A program made the translations under genes and the position numbers. Shown in pieces: positions 1-10,139 of a stretch of 64,000 nucleotides of DNA. Numbering within the stretch: position 1 is the first letter of the stretch; each line of letters starts with the position of its first letter. A model generated the notes under the pieces. It did not search any database and had not been told where the DNA came from. It saw only the letters and a list, made by a program, of their open reading frames with translations. The DNA is from Apilactobacillus kunkeei DSM 12361 = ATCC 700308 (GTDB taxonomy: Bacteria; Bacillota; Bacilli; Lactobacillales; Lactobacillaceae): positions 248,001-312,000 of the forward strand of contig NZ_JXDB01000007.1 of the NCBI RefSeq assembly GCF_001281265.1, written 5' to 3'.

Positions 1-25
1 ATGCTATCGGAATTCTTTTCGGCAA

Positions 26-53
26 CAAAAAAGAGTCGCATAAGCGACCCTTA
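26..53 (-). terminator. Intrinsic terminator after dnaJ
   Basis: On the minus strand an AGGGTCGC / GCGACTCT stem with a TTAT loop is followed by a run of T. It lies just past the dnaJ stop and closes the heat-shock operon. Bases 1-25 hold nothing I can identify. Confidence 0.85.
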
Positions 54-55
54 AT

Positions 56-1213
56 TTATTTCTTGCCGTTCATAGCATCTTTCATCTTTTCGAAGAATCC
101 ACCATTCTTGTATTCTTCTTCACCAGATGCTTCAGCAAAAGCTTTTAGAGCTTGTTTTTGTTGTTTGTTTAAACTCTTAGGAGTGACAATCTTAACAGTA
201 ACTAGTTCATCACCTTTTGAACTGCTGTTAAGCTTAGGCATTCCCTTACCTCTTAGTCTGAAGGTAGTGTTTGATTGAGTTCCAGCTGGAACCTTCATTT
301 CAACATCACCATATACGGTCTTAACCTTGATGGTGCTACCTAGAGTAGCTTGAGTAAATGAGATGTTTTGTGAGTAATGTAAATCAGAGCCATCGCGTTC
401 AAAGTCACGACTAGGTTTAACTCTAAATACGATGAATAAGTCACCGTAAGGTCCACCATTTTCACCAGCTTCACCTTGACCTTGTAACCTCATTTGTTGT
501 CCATCATCAACACCTGCAGGAATGTTTACTTCTACCTTGTGACTTTCGTGCATGTGACCTGAGCCACCACACTTAGGACACTTGTCCTTAATTTCTTTAC
601 CAGTTCCACCACAAGTAGGACATGGATGTTGAGTTTGCATTTGACCTAACGGTGTATTTTGAACTGATGTTACGTAACCACTACCGTTACATTGGTGACA
701 GGTTTCTGGATGAGTTCCTGGTTTTGCACCTGAACCATCACAGGTATCACACTTAGCTTCACGGTCGTATCTGATAGTAGTCTTCTTACCGAAAACGGCA
801 TCTTCAAAATTGATTGTCATTTGGTATTGAAGATCACGACCCTTAACAGGAGCATTTGGATCTCTTTGAGCGCCTCTTGCTCCACCACCAAAGAATTGGC
901 TAAAAATGTCATCGAAGCCGCCGCCACCGAAACCAGAGAATCCTCCAGCTCCGCCACCGAAGCCTCCGGCACCTCCACCGAATCCACCGGCTGGGCCATC
1001 AGCTGAACCAAATTGGTCGTAATTACGACGTTTTTGTTCATCACTTAGTACTTCGTAAGCTTCGTTAATTTCCTTAAACTTCTTTTCAGCACCGGGTTCT
1101 TTGTTGATATCAGGATGATACTTCTTAGACATTTTACGGTAAGCGTGCTTAATGTCATCTTGACTGGCGTCTTTTGATATTCCCAGAATTGAATAGTAAT
1201 CCTTATCTGCCAT
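56..1213 (-). CDS. dnaJ: Chaperone protein DnaJ (Hsp40)
   Basis: Co-chaperone that captures unfolded proteins and stimulates the DnaK ATPase in the cytoplasm. The 385 residues show the full type I layout: J domain about 1-70 with HPD at 33-35, a Gly/Phe-rich linker about 74-117 built from repeated GGFGGGAG-like units, four zinc-binding CxxCxGxG motifs starting at C155, C172, C198 and C212, then the C-terminal client-binding region. It is the last gene of hrcA-grpE-dnaK-dnaJ and is followed directly by a terminator. The 81-base gap to dnaK holds a stem-loop that may lower its expression relative to dnaK. Confidence 0.98.
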   Translation of the reverse strand: MADKDYYSILGISKDASQDDIKHAYRKMSKKYHPDINKEPGAEKKFKEINEAYEVLSDEQKRRNYDQFGSADGPAGGFGGGAGGFGGGAGGFSGFGGGGFDDIFSQFFGGGARGAQRDPNAPVKGRDLQYQMTINFEDAVFGKKTTIRYDREAKCDTCDGSGAKPGTHPETCHQCNGSGYVTSVQNTPLGQMQTQHPCPTCGGTGKEIKDKCPKCGGSGHMHESHKVEVNIPAGVDDGQQMRLQGQGEAGENGGPYGDLFIVFRVKPSRDFERDGSDLHYSQNISFTQATLGSTIKVKTVYGDVEMKVPAGTQSNTTFRLRGKGMPKLNSSSKGDELVTVKIVTPKSLNKQQKQALKAFAEASGEEEYKNGGFFEKMKDAMNGKK

Positions 1214-1244
1214 TTTTATCCCCCATAACCTTCATTTTGAAATA

Positions 1245-1282
1245 AAAGGCCAAAGCCCAACAAGTCAGACTTTGACCCTTTT
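1245..1282 (-). terminator. Terminator-like stem between dnaK and dnaJ
   Basis: Reading the minus strand, AAAAGG-GT-CAAAG pairs with CTTTG-G-CCTTTT around a loop of about 14 bases, with a T-rich 3' side. The internal bulge makes it imperfect, so it is probably a partial terminator or a processing/stability hairpin rather than a full stop. Confidence 0.5.
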
Positions 1283-1294
1283 AAAGTAATCTAA

Positions 1295-3154
1295 TTACTT
1301 ATTGTTTTTATCATCATCATGAACTTCATGGAAATCGCCGTCAACAGTGTTGTCGTCTTTACCCTTGTTGTCTGATGAATCGTTTGCGTTACCTTGTTGA
1401 TCTGAACCTTGTTCTTGTTGTTGTTGGTATAACTTAACAGCAAGTGCTTGAACTTGTTGACTCAAATCATCCTTCTTAGCTTTCATTTCGTCTAAGTTGT
1501 TGTCTTCTTTAGCCTTCTTCAATGCATCTTCAGCTTCTTTAGCCTTCTTGATTTCATCTTCAGAAACCTTTCCTTCAACATCCTTTAGAGTCTTGTCAGT
1601 TTGGAAGATTAATTGATCTACTTCGTTCTTCAAATCAACTTCTTCTTTACGCTTCTTGTCTTGTTCTTCGTTCTTCTTAGCTTCATCCATCATACGATTG
1701 ATTTCATCATCTGATAGACCGTTTGAATCCTTGATGGTAATCTTTTGTTCCTTACCAGTACCTTTGTCCTTAGCAGAAACGTTTACAATACCATTCTTAT
1801 CGATATCAAACTTAACTTCGATTTGAGGAACACCACGAGGTGCAGCAGGAATGTCAGTTAATTGGAATTGACCTAAAGTCTTGTTATCAGCTGCCATTGG
1901 ACGTTCACCTTGTAGTACGTGAATATCTACGGCTGGTTGGTTATCAGCGGCAGTTGAGAATACTTGTGACTTAGAAGTTGGGATAGTTGTGTTTCTATCG
2001 ATTAACTTAGTGAATACACCACCCATAGTTTCGATACCTAATGATAGTGGAGTAACATCAAGTAATACAACGTCCTTAACATCACCAGTTAGAACACCAC
2101 CTTGCACAGCGGCACCTAAAGCAACGGCTTCGTCAGGGTTGATTGAGTGGTTTGGTTCTTTACCAGTCCAGCTCTTAACAGCTTCTTGAACAGCTGGAAT
2201 ACGAGTTGAACCACCGTTTAGGATAACTTCATCAATATCTGAAGTGCTTAGACCAGCATCTTTTAGAGCGTTGTCAAAAGCAACCTTAGTCTTGTCAACT
2301 AAGTCAGAAGTTAATTCGTTAAACTTAGCACGTGATAGTGTAGTTTGTAAGTGAAGTGGACCATTTTCACCTGATGAGATGAATGGAAGACTGATTTCAG
2401 TTTCAGAAACACCAGATAGATCCTTCTTAGCCTTTTCAGCAGCATCCTTTAGTCTTTGTAATGCCATCTTGTCTTGTGATAAGTCGATGCCATTTTCGTT
2501 CTTAAATTGTTCTACTAGGTAGTCCATAACTCTCTTATCAAAGTCATCCCCACCTAAGTGAGTATCACCATTAGTTGATAGTACTTGGAATACACCGTCA
2601 CCTAATTCAAGAACAGAAACATCAAAAGTACCACCACCAAGGTCATATACAAGAACCTTTTCGTCTTTGTCTTGCTTGTCAAGACCATAAGCTAATGATG
2701 CAGCAGTTGGTTCGTTGATGATACGTTTTACATCTAAACCAGCAATCTTACCAGCATCCTTAGTTGCTTGTCTTTGTGAGTCATTGAAGTATGCAGGAAC
2801 AGTGATAACAGCTTCACTAACAGTGTCACCTAAGTAGTCTTCAGCGAATCCCTTAATGTATTGTAGAATCATTGCTGAAATTTGTTGTGGAGTGTACTTC
2901 TTACCATCAACATCTACAGTGTAACCTTCTTCACCCATGTGACTCTTAATTGAAGCAATGGTGTTTGGGTTAGTAATCATTTGACGCTTAGCAACTTCAC
3001 CAACTTGTGGTTCGCCATCTTTAAACGCAACAACAGATGGAGTTGTACGTGAACCTTCTGGGTTTGTAATGATTTTTGGTTCATTACCTTCAAGAACAGC
3101 AACAGCTGAGTTAGTAGTACCTAAATCGATACCGATAATTTTATTACTTGCCAT
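1295..3154 (-). CDS. dnaK: Chaperone protein DnaK (Hsp70)
   Basis: ATP-dependent Hsp70 that binds exposed hydrophobic peptides and works with DnaJ and GrpE. The 619-residue protein starts with the ATPase domain (phosphate-binding GIDLGTTNS near residue 8, second phosphate motif [10 protein letters not shown] near 170), followed by the substrate-binding domain from about residue 385, a charged helical lid and an acidic Asp/Asn-rich tail. An AAGGAGATAA ribosome-binding site precedes the ATG. It sits 25 bases downstream of grpE in the CIRCE-controlled operon. Confidence 0.98.
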   Translation of the reverse strand: MASNKIIGIDLGTTNSAVAVLEGNEPKIITNPEGSRTTPSVVAFKDGEPQVGEVAKRQMITNPNTIASIKSHMGEEGYTVDVDGKKYTPQQISAMILQYIKGFAEDYLGDTVSEAVITVPAYFNDSQRQATKDAGKIAGLDVKRIINEPTAASLAYGLDKQDKDEKVLVYDLGGGTFDVSVLELGDGVFQVLSTNGDTHLGGDDFDKRVMDYLVEQFKNENGIDLSQDKMALQRLKDAAEKAKKDLSGVSETEISLPFISSGENGPLHLQTTLSRAKFNELTSDLVDKTKVAFDNALKDAGLSTSDIDEVILNGGSTRIPAVQEAVKSWTGKEPNHSINPDEAVALGAAVQGGVLTGDVKDVVLLDVTPLSLGIETMGGVFTKLIDRNTTIPTSKSQVFSTAADNQPAVDIHVLQGERPMAADNKTLGQFQLTDIPAAPRGVPQIEVKFDIDKNGIVNVSAKDKGTGKEQKITIKDSNGLSDDEINRMMDEAKKNEEQDKKRKEEVDLKNEVDQLIFQTDKTLKDVEGKVSEDEIKKAKEAEDALKKAKEDNNLDEMKAKKDDLSQQVQALAVKLYQQQQEQGSDQQGNANDSSDNKGKDDNTVDGDFHEVHDDDKNNK

Positions 3155-3179
3155 AATTTATTATCTCCTTGATTATTTT

Positions 3180-3752
3180 TTATTGAGCAACTACAACCAT
3201 GCATGGTCGAATAACACGATCAGCTAGTTTGTAGCCCTTTTGTAAAATTTCTACAACAGTGTCTGCTGGATGATCATCATCTGCAGGAACTGTTTGAACC
3301 GCTTGACACTCGCTTGGGTCAAATGGTTTGTTTAAGACATCAATTTCTTCAATGCCATTTTCAGATAATGCTTTGTTGAAATGCTTTAAAACAAGTTCAA
3401 CACCTTGTTTTAATTGCTTTCCACTGTCATCTGAAACTTCAACACCCAATGCACGTTCCAAGTTATCCATTGCAGGTAAGATACTAGTTGCTAGTTTTTG
3501 ACCATCATACTTGTAGATATCTGCACGTTCACGCTTGAATCGTGTTTGCATGTTTTGCATTTCTGCTTCAGCACGAAGATACTTATCAGAGAAATCTTCA
3601 ACTTGTTGTTGAAGTTCTCCAATTTGCTTTTCTAATGAATCCTTTTTCTCTTTCTTAGCGTCCTTCTTTTTGTCGGCGCCTTTGTCCTTAGCAGCTTCTT
3701 TCTTTGAAGTTGCTTTTTCTAGGTCTTTTTCATCATCCTTCTTGCTAGCCAA
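3180..3752 (-). CDS. grpE: Nucleotide exchange factor GrpE
   Basis: Releases ADP from DnaK and resets the chaperone cycle. The 190 residues comprise a Lys/Asp/Glu-rich disordered N-terminus of about 40 residues, a long coiled-coil (about 40-90) that drives dimerisation, and the C-terminal beta domain ending in the typical GYKLADRVIRPCMVVVAQ-like signature. It lies 14 bases after hrcA and 25 before dnaK, so all three are cotranscribed. Confidence 0.97.
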   Translation of the reverse strand: MASKKDDEKDLEKATSKKEAAKDKGADKKKDAKKEKKDSLEKQIGELQQQVEDFSDKYLRAEAEMQNMQTRFKRERADIYKYDGQKLATSILPAMDNLERALGVEVSDDSGKQLKQGVELVLKHFNKALSENGIEEIDVLNKPFDPSECQAVQTVPADDDHPADTVVEILQKGYKLADRVIRPCMVVVAQ

Positions 3753-3766
3753 ATGAATGCCTCCTT

Positions 3767-4807
3767 TTACTGATTATATTTATCATAATAATTTCTCAGT
3801 TTCTTTGATAATTCATTTCTAAATCCATCAACGATTCCAATTACTCTCGAATATGGCATCCTAGTAGGACCTAGAACGGCGATAACACCCTTTCCATATG
3901 GCCCAACATCATAGGAACCAGTAATAATACTGTAATCCTTTAATAGATCATTGCTTAATTCCGGTCCAATTTGAACGGAAATCGAATTATCAGAACTCTT
4001 GATGAACTTCGCAGCATCATCAGTATCATTTAACAATGAGTAAATTGGCTTTAGATAACTGATGTCATTATTATCAGTAAAACTCAATAGATTCAATTCA
4101 CCACCGATATAAAACTGATTAGTAGAAGCTTGCATCAAAACATCATCAAGAGTTTGAACTAAGTTATCCGGGTTTTTAACGTACTTGAGAATTTCAGGTA
4201 CGATTTCTGCCTTCAACTTAGTGATAACTTCGTCTAAAGGCTTCCCTGCTAACTTGTCATTGATCATTCTGACAACGGCATCTAACTTGTCACCACCCAT
4301 GTCACCATCAATATGGAAAACTTGATTAACAACTTCATCATTATCAGTGATTAGAATTGCCATCACCTTATGATTACCAAGCGGAACTAAACGAAAGCTA
4401 CCCAAAATGGGTGTTGTTTCTTGTTCCGGCTTTAAAGTCAATGCAGTGTAATTTGTTAAGTTAGATAGAATGTCAGCTGATTGTTGAACGATTTCATCAA
4501 TTTGTCTAAATCTTCCTGATAGTGAATTTTGAATCATCATCATATCACTATTATCAATTGGATTTGGATTCAACAAGTTATCAACATAGTAGCGATAACC
4601 TTCGATTGATGGAACACGTCCCGATGAAGAATGATTTTTGGTAATTAAACCAATTTCTTCTAGAAATGCCATTTCATTTCTGACGGTTGCTGAACTGACA
4701 TGTATTGGTAATTGACTGGATAATGCCTTTGAACCAACAGGAACACCTGATTTTGTGTAATCATTAACGATGATTTTCAAAATCATTTTTTCTCTTTCAG
4801 TAAGCAT
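3767..4807 (-). CDS. hrcA: Heat-shock repressor HrcA
   Basis: Repressor that binds CIRCE operators and is kept active by GroEL. The 346 residues begin with a winged helix-turn-helix (about 1-75, including the VSSATVRNEMAFLEE-type recognition segment), followed by the dimerisation and inserted domains. First gene of the operon, downstream of a promoter carrying a CIRCE copy, so it should repress itself together with grpE, dnaK and dnaJ. Confidence 0.97.
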   Translation of the reverse strand: MLTEREKMILKIIVNDYTKSGVPVGSKALSSQLPIHVSSATVRNEMAFLEEIGLITKNHSSSGRVPSIEGYRYYVDNLLNPNPIDNSDMMMIQNSLSGRFRQIDEIVQQSADILSNLTNYTALTLKPEQETTPILGSFRLVPLGNHKVMAILITDNDEVVNQVFHIDGDMGGDKLDAVVRMINDKLAGKPLDEVITKLKAEIVPEILKYVKNPDNLVQTLDDVLMQASTNQFYIGGELNLLSFTDNNDISYLKPIYSLLNDTDDAAKFIKSSDNSISVQIGPELSNDLLKDYSIITGSYDVGPYGKGVIAVLGPTRMPYSRVIGIVDGFRNELSKKLRNYYDKYNQ

Positions 4808-4836
4808 ACCCGATCACTCCTTATCGATTAGCACCT

Positions 4837-4863
4837 TTAGCAGTCATCTGTTTTAAGTGCTAA
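4837..4863 (-). promoter_or_regulatory. CIRCE operator upstream of hrcA
   Basis: On the plus strand TTAGCAGTC, nine bases, then AAGTGCTAA matches the TTAGCACTC-N9-GAGTGCTAA consensus with one mismatch per arm. It lies between the promoter and the hrcA start, overlapping the expected transcription start. A second left half-site, TTAGCACCT, abuts it at 4828-4836. Confidence 0.85.
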
Positions 4864-4874
4864 CCACAATTATT

Positions 4875-4903
4875 AATTTACCAAAGCCATCTATATAAGT
4901 CAA
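4875..4903 (-). promoter_or_regulatory. Promoter of hrcA-grpE-dnaK-dnaJ
   Basis: Minus strand: TTGACT (4903-4898), 17-base spacer, TAAATT (4880-4875). A vegetative sigma-A type promoter just upstream of the CIRCE element. Confidence 0.7.
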
Positions 4904-4911
4904 GAAAAAGA

Positions 4912-5850
4912 CTAATTATTTTCGAAATATTGACGAGTGAATTCTTCGTCAGATTGAAGTTGCTTAATTAGCTTATCAATCCCTTCAAACTTCACTTCAC
5001 CACGAATACGGTATAGCCAATCTACCTTTAATACTTCACCATATATATTATCATTAAAGTCTAAAATATTAATTTCGACTGTGATTGGGTTCTTATCACC
5101 AAAGGTGACGTTTCGTCCAATCGATGCCATTCCATGATACTTTTGGTCACCGATAAACACATCAACTACGTAGACACCAATAGTTGGTAGCCATTGTAGT
5201 TCATCGTGTTCGATGTTGGCGGTTGGGTAACCTAATTCACGACCACGGGCAAAGCCATGAACAACAGTGCCACCAGTTTGAAATGGTCTGCCCATCAAAT
5301 GGTTCACTGTTTGAATGTGACCTTCGTCTAGGTTCTTTCTAATTCGAGTTGAACTGATCTTTTCTAATTGGTAATCTGCCAAGTCAACGGCAACAACGTC
5401 AAATCGATTGTTCGCATAATTGGGTAGTAAGTTCATTGTTGCGTCCTTGGCACCATAGGTATGATCTGTTCCGGCAACTACGGTGTCGGCATTAAATCTA
5501 ACTAGATAGTTATCAACAAATTCTTGTGGTGTTTGGTTTTGAAAACTAAAACTATAATTAACCACGAACACCTTATTAACACCCAATGATTCAAACATTT
5601 CATTTTTGCTATCTGGCATGATGATGTTTCTTCTATCATGTGGTGACAATTGTTTATAAACTACAGCAGGTTTATGGTCATAAGTTAATACTGCCAAAGG
5701 TAGGTTCTTTTGCATGGCAATATCGCGTGCTTTTTCCAATACTTTTTGATGGCCTAAATGAATTCCATCGAAGTATCCCATTGCTAAAACTAGCTTTTCT
5801 GATTGATAAAAATCAGAACTCAATGGATGATGTAATTTGATTATTTCCAT
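4912..5850 (-). CDS. ribF: Bifunctional riboflavin kinase / FAD synthetase
   Basis: Phosphorylates riboflavin to FMN and adenylylates FMN to FAD. The 312 residues contain an N-terminal nucleotidyltransferase-type FAD synthetase domain (GYFDGIHLGHQKVL about residues 26-39) and a C-terminal riboflavin kinase domain (RGRELGYPTANI near 203). An AAAGG ribosome-binding site sits nine bases before the ATG. It follows truB by 17 bases, a pairing common in Firmicutes. No FMN riboswitch is visible upstream. Confidence 0.96.
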   Translation of the reverse strand: MEIIKLHHPLSSDFYQSEKLVLAMGYFDGIHLGHQKVLEKARDIAMQKNLPLAVLTYDHKPAVVYKQLSPHDRRNIIMPDSKNEMFESLGVNKVFVVNYSFSFQNQTPQEFVDNYLVRFNADTVVAGTDHTYGAKDATMNLLPNYANNRFDVVAVDLADYQLEKISSTRIRKNLDEGHIQTVNHLMGRPFQTGGTVVHGFARGRELGYPTANIEHDELQWLPTIGVYVVDVFIGDQKYHGMASIGRNVTFGDKNPITVEINILDFNDNIYGEVLKVDWLYRIRGEVKFEGIDKLIKQLQSDEEFTRQYFENN

Positions 5851-5867
5851 AATTTCATGCCTTTCGA

Positions 5868-6779
5868 TTATTGATTGCTAAACATTTTTTCAGGTTTGTA
5901 AATTTTTTTATTTTCGTCAAAGAAGTATAAAGCCTTAACTTCGCTGTTAAACGTTAACACACATTTATCGTCATTTATACCTAAAGCACCTGAATCCAAG
6001 AAACCACCATTTTGGACGATCCTCCATTGGCTTTCGTTTAGTTCAACATGCTTAAAGTCGGTCAATGCGTAATCAATTGATTTGACGATGTCATCAATAG
6101 TGCCATTTTCTACTGCTGATTTTACGTCGCTAATCTTAAAAGTATTTTCAATTGTAAAACCACCACTCTTAATTCTAGTTAGACTAGACATCACAGCTGG
6201 CATACCAATCTTTTTACCAAAGTCAACAGCGAGTGTTCTTACATAGGTTCCCTTACCACAACCAACTTCAAAGAAGATAGTTTGTTGTTTTTTGTCTTCA
6301 TCGTAAATGCTGTCTTTGATTTGTTTAAAGTAATGAATTTGAACGTGTCTTTCTGGACGTTCTACTTTCTCACCATTTCTGGCGTATTCATAAAGTCTTT
6401 TTCCATTGACCTTCACTGCTGAATACATTGGTGGGATTTGAATTAAATCTTCAGAAACAAAACTGTTAAGTAGTTCATCAATTTCATCGTCTGTTAGTGG
6501 TTTTTCTAGTGATTTAGTACTTACTACTTCACCGTCTAAATCTTCGGTAGTGGTATCAAAACCTAAGGTAATGCTGCCTTGGTATACCTTTCCTGAGTTC
6601 ATTAGGTATTCCACTAGTTTGGTACCCTTACCTAAACAAATTGGTAAAACTCCTTCTACGTTTGGATCTAGTGTTCCACTGTGACCAATTCGTTTCATTT
6701 TTAAAATGCCTCGTAATTGACTAACGCAGGCAAAACTGGTCATACCCTTTTCTTTATATAATGGGATAATTCCGTCCAT
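5868..6779 (-). CDS. truB: tRNA pseudouridine(55) synthase TruB
   Basis: Makes pseudouridine 55 in the T-loop of tRNAs. The 303-residue protein carries the family motif GHSGTLDPNVEGVLP near the N-terminus with the catalytic Asp, the YEYARNG-like segment, and a C-terminal PUA-like region. GGAG precedes the ATG. First gene of a truB-ribF unit, separated from rbfA by a strong terminator and preceded by its own extended -10 promoter. Confidence 0.97.
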   Translation of the reverse strand: MDGIIPLYKEKGMTSFACVSQLRGILKMKRIGHSGTLDPNVEGVLPICLGKGTKLVEYLMNSGKVYQGSITLGFDTTTEDLDGEVVSTKSLEKPLTDDEIDELLNSFVSEDLIQIPPMYSAVKVNGKRLYEYARNGEKVERPERHVQIHYFKQIKDSIYDEDKKQQTIFFEVGCGKGTYVRTLAVDFGKKIGMPAVMSSLTRIKSGGFTIENTFKISDVKSAVENGTIDDIVKSIDYALTDFKHVELNESQWRIVQNGGFLDSGALGINDDKCVLTFNSEVKALYFFDENKKIYKPEKMFSNQ

Positions 6780-6814
6780 ATTACACGACTCCTCAGATGT
6801 TATTTATATCTTAA

Positions 6815-6823
6815 ATTATATCA
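6815..6823 (-). promoter_or_regulatory. Extended -10 promoter of truB-ribF
   Basis: Minus strand TG-A-TATAAT (6823-6815), with no convincing -35 box, located between the rbfA terminator and truB. Confidence 0.6.
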
Positions 6824-6854
6824 TAGACACTTTTTTTCACTAAATCAGAGCAAA

Positions 6855-6891
6855 TAAAAAGAACCCATAACTTTTGTTATGGGCTCTTTTT
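6855..6891 (-). terminator. Terminator of the nusA-infB operon
   Basis: AGAGCCCATAAC and GTTATGGGTTCT form a stem around an AAAA loop, followed by TTTTTATTT on the minus strand, directly after rbfA. Confidence 0.9.
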
Positions 6892-6892
6892 A

Positions 6893-7246
6893 TTAACGAT
6901 CTTCTCGTTTTAACTTGTTTATTAGTTGATCAATCTTACTTCCATATTGAATTGATTCATCCAATTTGAATGTTAATTCAGGTGTACGGTAGATGCTCAA
7001 ACGAGAACCTAATTCACCTCTGATTAATGATGTTGCCTTATCCAAACCTTTTTGGGTAGTTTCTTCATCATTATCGTTATCAGATAGAATGCTGTAGTAA
7101 ATAGTAGCTTGTTGTAAGTCACCAGTTACGTCAACACCAGTAATAGTTACACCTTGAACTCGTGGATCTCTCACACGCTTTAATAAGATATCATTAACTT
7201 CTTTTTGAATTTCTTGTTCTAGTCTTCCAACTCTGTATTGAGCCAT
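6893..7246 (-). CDS. rbfA: 30S ribosome-binding factor RbfA
   Basis: Cold-shock-associated factor for late 16S rRNA and 30S maturation. The 117 residues match the usual length and the KH-like fold; RVGRLEQEIQKEVNDILL at the N-terminus and the RDPRVQGVTITGV segment are typical. Last gene of the rimP-nusA-ylxR-ylxQ-infB-rbfA operon, 14 bases after infB and directly before a terminator. Confidence 0.96.
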   Translation of the reverse strand: MAQYRVGRLEQEIQKEVNDILLKRVRDPRVQGVTITGVDVTGDLQQATIYYSILSDNDNDEETTQKGLDKATSLIRGELGSRLSIYRTPELTFKLDESIQYGSKIDQLINKLKREDR

Positions 7247-7260
7247 ATCAATTCACTCCT

Positions 7261-9501
7261 TTACTTAGCAGGAACTTCTTTCATTTCGTAGGCTTCTACA
7301 ACGTCACCTTCCTTGATGTCGTTGTAGTTTTCAATAGTAAGTCCACATTCAAATCCTTGCTTAACTTCTTTAGCATCATCTTTGAAACGCTTCAAACTAT
7401 TTAGTTCACCGTTGTAGATAACAACGTTATCACGAATTAAACGAATCTTACTGTCACGTTTAATTACACCGTCGGTAACCATTCCACCTGCAATTGTACC
7501 AATCTTAGAAGCTTTGTAAAGTTGTCTTACTTCAACTTCACCAGTAACTTCTTCTTTGTACTTAGGTGCTAGCATACCCTTCATAGCTGATTCTACTTCA
7601 TCAATAGCATCGTAGATAACTTGGTGTAGACGAATGTCAACGTTATCAGTTTCAGCTTGAGCCTTAGCTTGTGAAGTAGCACGAACGTTAAATCCAACGA
7701 TGATAGCGTTACTTGCTTCAGCCAAAGCAATATCACTTTCATTAATTGCACCTACAGAACTGTGGACGATGTTAACCTTAACACCTTCAACATCAATCTT
7801 TTGTAGACTTGATGCAAGTGCTTCAACAGAACCTTGGACGTCTGCCTTAATAATTACGGCAACTTCCTTCATTTCTCCTTCTTTTAGAGATTCGAATAAG
7901 TTATCCAAAGTAACACTGTTGTTCTTCTTACGTTCCTCCATTTGAGCTTCTTTAGCTCTTTCTTCACCGGCTGCACGAGCAGTCTTTTCGTCATCGAATA
8001 CTACGAAACGGTCACCAGCTTCTGGAACATCGTTTAAACCAGTAATTTCGATTGGAGTTGATGGTTTAGCACCATCTAGATCCTTACCCTTTTCGTTAGT
8101 CATAGTTCTAACACGACCGAATGTGTCACCAACTACGATTGGATCACCGACATGCATAGTACCTTGTTGAACAAGTAATGTTGCAACTGGACCTCTTCCA
8201 CGATCTAGACGTGCTTCAATAACTGAACCGGCAGCATGTTGTTTAGGGTTAGCCTTTAATTCCATCACGTCTGATTGTAGAAGAATCATGTCTAGTAATT
8301 CATCAACGTTGGTACCCATCTTAGCTGATAGTTCAACGAAGATAGTGTCACCACCCCAGTCTTCTGGGATTAATTCGTAACTTGCTAGTTGTTCGATAAC
8401 GTGGTTAGGGTTTGCACCTGGTTTATCAATCTTGTTAATTGCAACGATAATTGGAGTCTTAGCGGCCTTAGCATGGTCGATAGCCTCAATTGTTTGTGGC
8501 ATAACACCATCATCTGCGGCAACTACTAAGATTGTGATATCAGTGATATCAGCACCACGAGCACGCATAGCAGTAAAGGCAGCATGTCCTGGAGTATCCA
8601 AGAATGTGATAACCTTACCGTTTCTTTCAAGTTGGTAAGCACCGATTGCTTGAGTAATTCCACCAGCTTCACCAGCAGTGATGTGTGAGTTTCTCAAGTA
8701 ATCCAATAATGTTGTCTTACCATGGTCAACGTGTCCCATAATAGTAACAACTGGTGCACGGTCTTCTAGGTAGTCTGTGTTTTCTGCTTCTTCTTCGAAG
8801 ATCTTATCGATATCAGAAACGTTTACTTCAACCTTTTCTTCAGCCTTAATACCATAGTCAGCAGCTAGAAGTTCGATTGTATCCTTATCCAATGAAACGT
8901 TTTGGTTAACCATTACTCCTAATAGGAATAACTTCTTAACGATTTCAGCTGGTTCTCTATGGATAATCTTACCGATTTCTTGAGCGTTCATACCAACTGT
9001 ATATACCAATGTTTCTGGCAATGGACGTTCTTTTCTTTCTGGTGCTTTGTTGTTCTTGTGGTTTTGTCTGATACGTTGGTTCTTAGTGTACATACCAGCA
9101 AACTTGTTGTTACCACGGTTGTTTTTCTTGTTGAATTTCTTCTTGTTCTTCTTACCACCCTTTTTGAAGTTTGAAGAACCATTGTTGTTTGTTTTGTTTG
9201 TGTTGTTGCTGTTATTACTGTTGTTATTGTTCATAGATTGCTTTGCCTTATTGTTAGAATTTTTGTTTAAAGTCTTGTGTGGCTTTTCGGCAGGTTTATT
9301 AGAATTATTGTTAGCTGGTTTGGTTGCATTAACCGGCTTTTTCTTTGGAGCAAAGTGGTCTCTGATAGCCTTTTCTTCGTTAGAATCTAGACCTGACATA
9401 TGATTTTTAACGTCATATCCCTTCTTCTTTGCTTCATCAATAATTGTTTTACTAGCTACATTTATCTCTTTAGATAACTCATAAATTCTTTTCTTACCCA
9501 T
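7261..9501 (-). CDS. infB: Translation initiation factor IF-2
   Basis: GTPase that brings fMet-tRNA to the 30S initiation complex. The 746 residues have an IF2N helical domain at the start, a very Asn/Lys-rich low-complexity linker about 57-153, a second IF2N domain, the G domain with GHVDHGKTT near 256, DTPGHAAF and NKIDKP motifs, then the C-terminal fMet-tRNA-binding domains. The linker is shorter than in many species but unusually rich in Asn runs. It lies between ylxQ (20-base gap) and rbfA. Confidence 0.97.
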   Translation of the reverse strand: MGKKRIYELSKEINVASKTIIDEAKKKGYDVKNHMSGLDSNEEKAIRDHFAPKKKPVNATKPANNNSNKPAEKPHKTLNKNSNNKAKQSMNNNNSNNSNNTNKTNNNGSSNFKKGGKKNKKKFNKKNNRGNNKFAGMYTKNQRIRQNHKNNKAPERKERPLPETLVYTVGMNAQEIGKIIHREPAEIVKKLFLLGVMVNQNVSLDKDTIELLAADYGIKAEEKVEVNVSDIDKIFEEEAENTDYLEDRAPVVTIMGHVDHGKTTLLDYLRNSHITAGEAGGITQAIGAYQLERNGKVITFLDTPGHAAFTAMRARGADITDITILVVAADDGVMPQTIEAIDHAKAAKTPIIVAINKIDKPGANPNHVIEQLASYELIPEDWGGDTIFVELSAKMGTNVDELLDMILLQSDVMELKANPKQHAAGSVIEARLDRGRGPVATLLVQQGTMHVGDPIVVGDTFGRVRTMTNEKGKDLDGAKPSTPIEITGLNDVPEAGDRFVVFDDEKTARAAGEERAKEAQMEERKKNNSVTLDNLFESLKEGEMKEVAVIIKADVQGSVEALASSLQKIDVEGVKVNIVHSSVGAINESDIALAEASNAIIVGFNVRATSQAKAQAETDNVDIRLHQVIYDAIDEVESAMKGMLAPKYKEEVTGEVEVRQLYKASKIGTIAGGMVTDGVIKRDSKIRLIRDNVVIYNGELNSLKRFKDDAKEVKQGFECGLTIENYNDIKEGDVVEAYEMKEVPAK

Positions 9502-9521
9502 ACCATCACGTTCCTTTACAA

Positions 9522-9824
9522 TTAATTTGTCATTTCTTTCAAACGTTTGGCAAATCCATTGTCTGCGATCCCAATAATGGTCCGCGGCATCCCAATTGCA
9601 TCACTTATCTCTACTTTAGTAAACATTTGATTTGTAGGAATGTTATATGAATTTGCCTTATCTGTAAATTTCTTCAAGCTGGCTTTTCCAGAGTCAGTAG
9701 CGATAATCAGAAATTTAATTTTATTCTTCTTGATTGCGTTGAGCAATATGTCCTCACCAGTAGTTATCTTTCCGGCTCGCTTTGCTAAACCAATAAAGTT
9801 TAATATTTGTTCTTTATTTGTCAT
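9522..9824 (-). CDS. ylxQ: L7Ae-family K-turn RNA-binding protein YlxQ
   Basis: A 100-residue L7Ae/L30e-fold protein of the YlxQ family. The [22 protein letters not shown] segment and the LIIATDSG motif are typical of kink-turn binders. Its exact target is not established from this sequence. The start overlaps the end of ylxR by 11 bases, so the two are probably translationally coupled. Position between ylxR and infB is conserved in Firmicutes. Confidence 0.9.
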   Translation of the reverse strand: MTNKEQILNFIGLAKRAGKITTGEDILLNAIKKNKIKFLIIATDSGKASLKKFTDKANSYNIPTNQMFTKVEISDAIGMPRTIIGIADNGFAKRLKEMTN

Positions 9825-10113
9825 TTTCGAAAAGTTCTTTTCTGGCTTGTTTGTGGTCTACGTAAGCAATTAAATCATCGTAAAATTCATCACTTAAGTC
9901 AACTGAAAATACTTCGTTTAGTTTCTTTTCATCCTTGGCTTTTTGTGCGACTTTTACGTCAATTGAAACGTATGCCCCTCTACCTGATTTTTTTCCAGTT
10001 TCATCGATAGTAACGTTATTTTCCTTGTCCTTAACGATTCTAACTAAATCTTTCTTGGGAGCCATTTCACCAGTAACAATATCTTTTCTCATTGGAATTT
10101 TTCTTGTTCTCAT
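9814..10113 (-). CDS. ylxR: YlxR family RNA-binding protein (DUF448)
   Basis: A 99-residue protein of the YlxR family. The N-terminal RTRKIPMRKDIVTGEM segment resembles the family hallmark, and GRGAYVSIDVKVAQKAKD fits its second half. Usual YlxR proteins carry RxCxxCR-like motifs; here the cysteines are absent. An AAGGAG site precedes the ATG, and it lies 26 bases after nusA. Confidence 0.9.
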   Translation of the reverse strand: MRTRKIPMRKDIVTGEMAPKKDLVRIVKDKENNVTIDETGKKSGRGAYVSIDVKVAQKAKDEKKLNEVFSVDLSDEFYDDLIAYVDHKQARKELFENDK

Positions 10114-10139
10114 TGAATTAACACTCCTTAAACTTGTTA

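Noticed and set aside
5851-5867. FMN riboswitch control of ribF.
   Set aside because: Only 17 bases separate truB and ribF and no riboswitch fold is visible upstream of truB either.
9047-9403. 118-codon Leu/Phe-rich open frame on the plus strand.
   Set aside because: It is the antisense of the Asn/Lys-rich infB linker; composition follows from the complement, and no ribosome-binding site is present.
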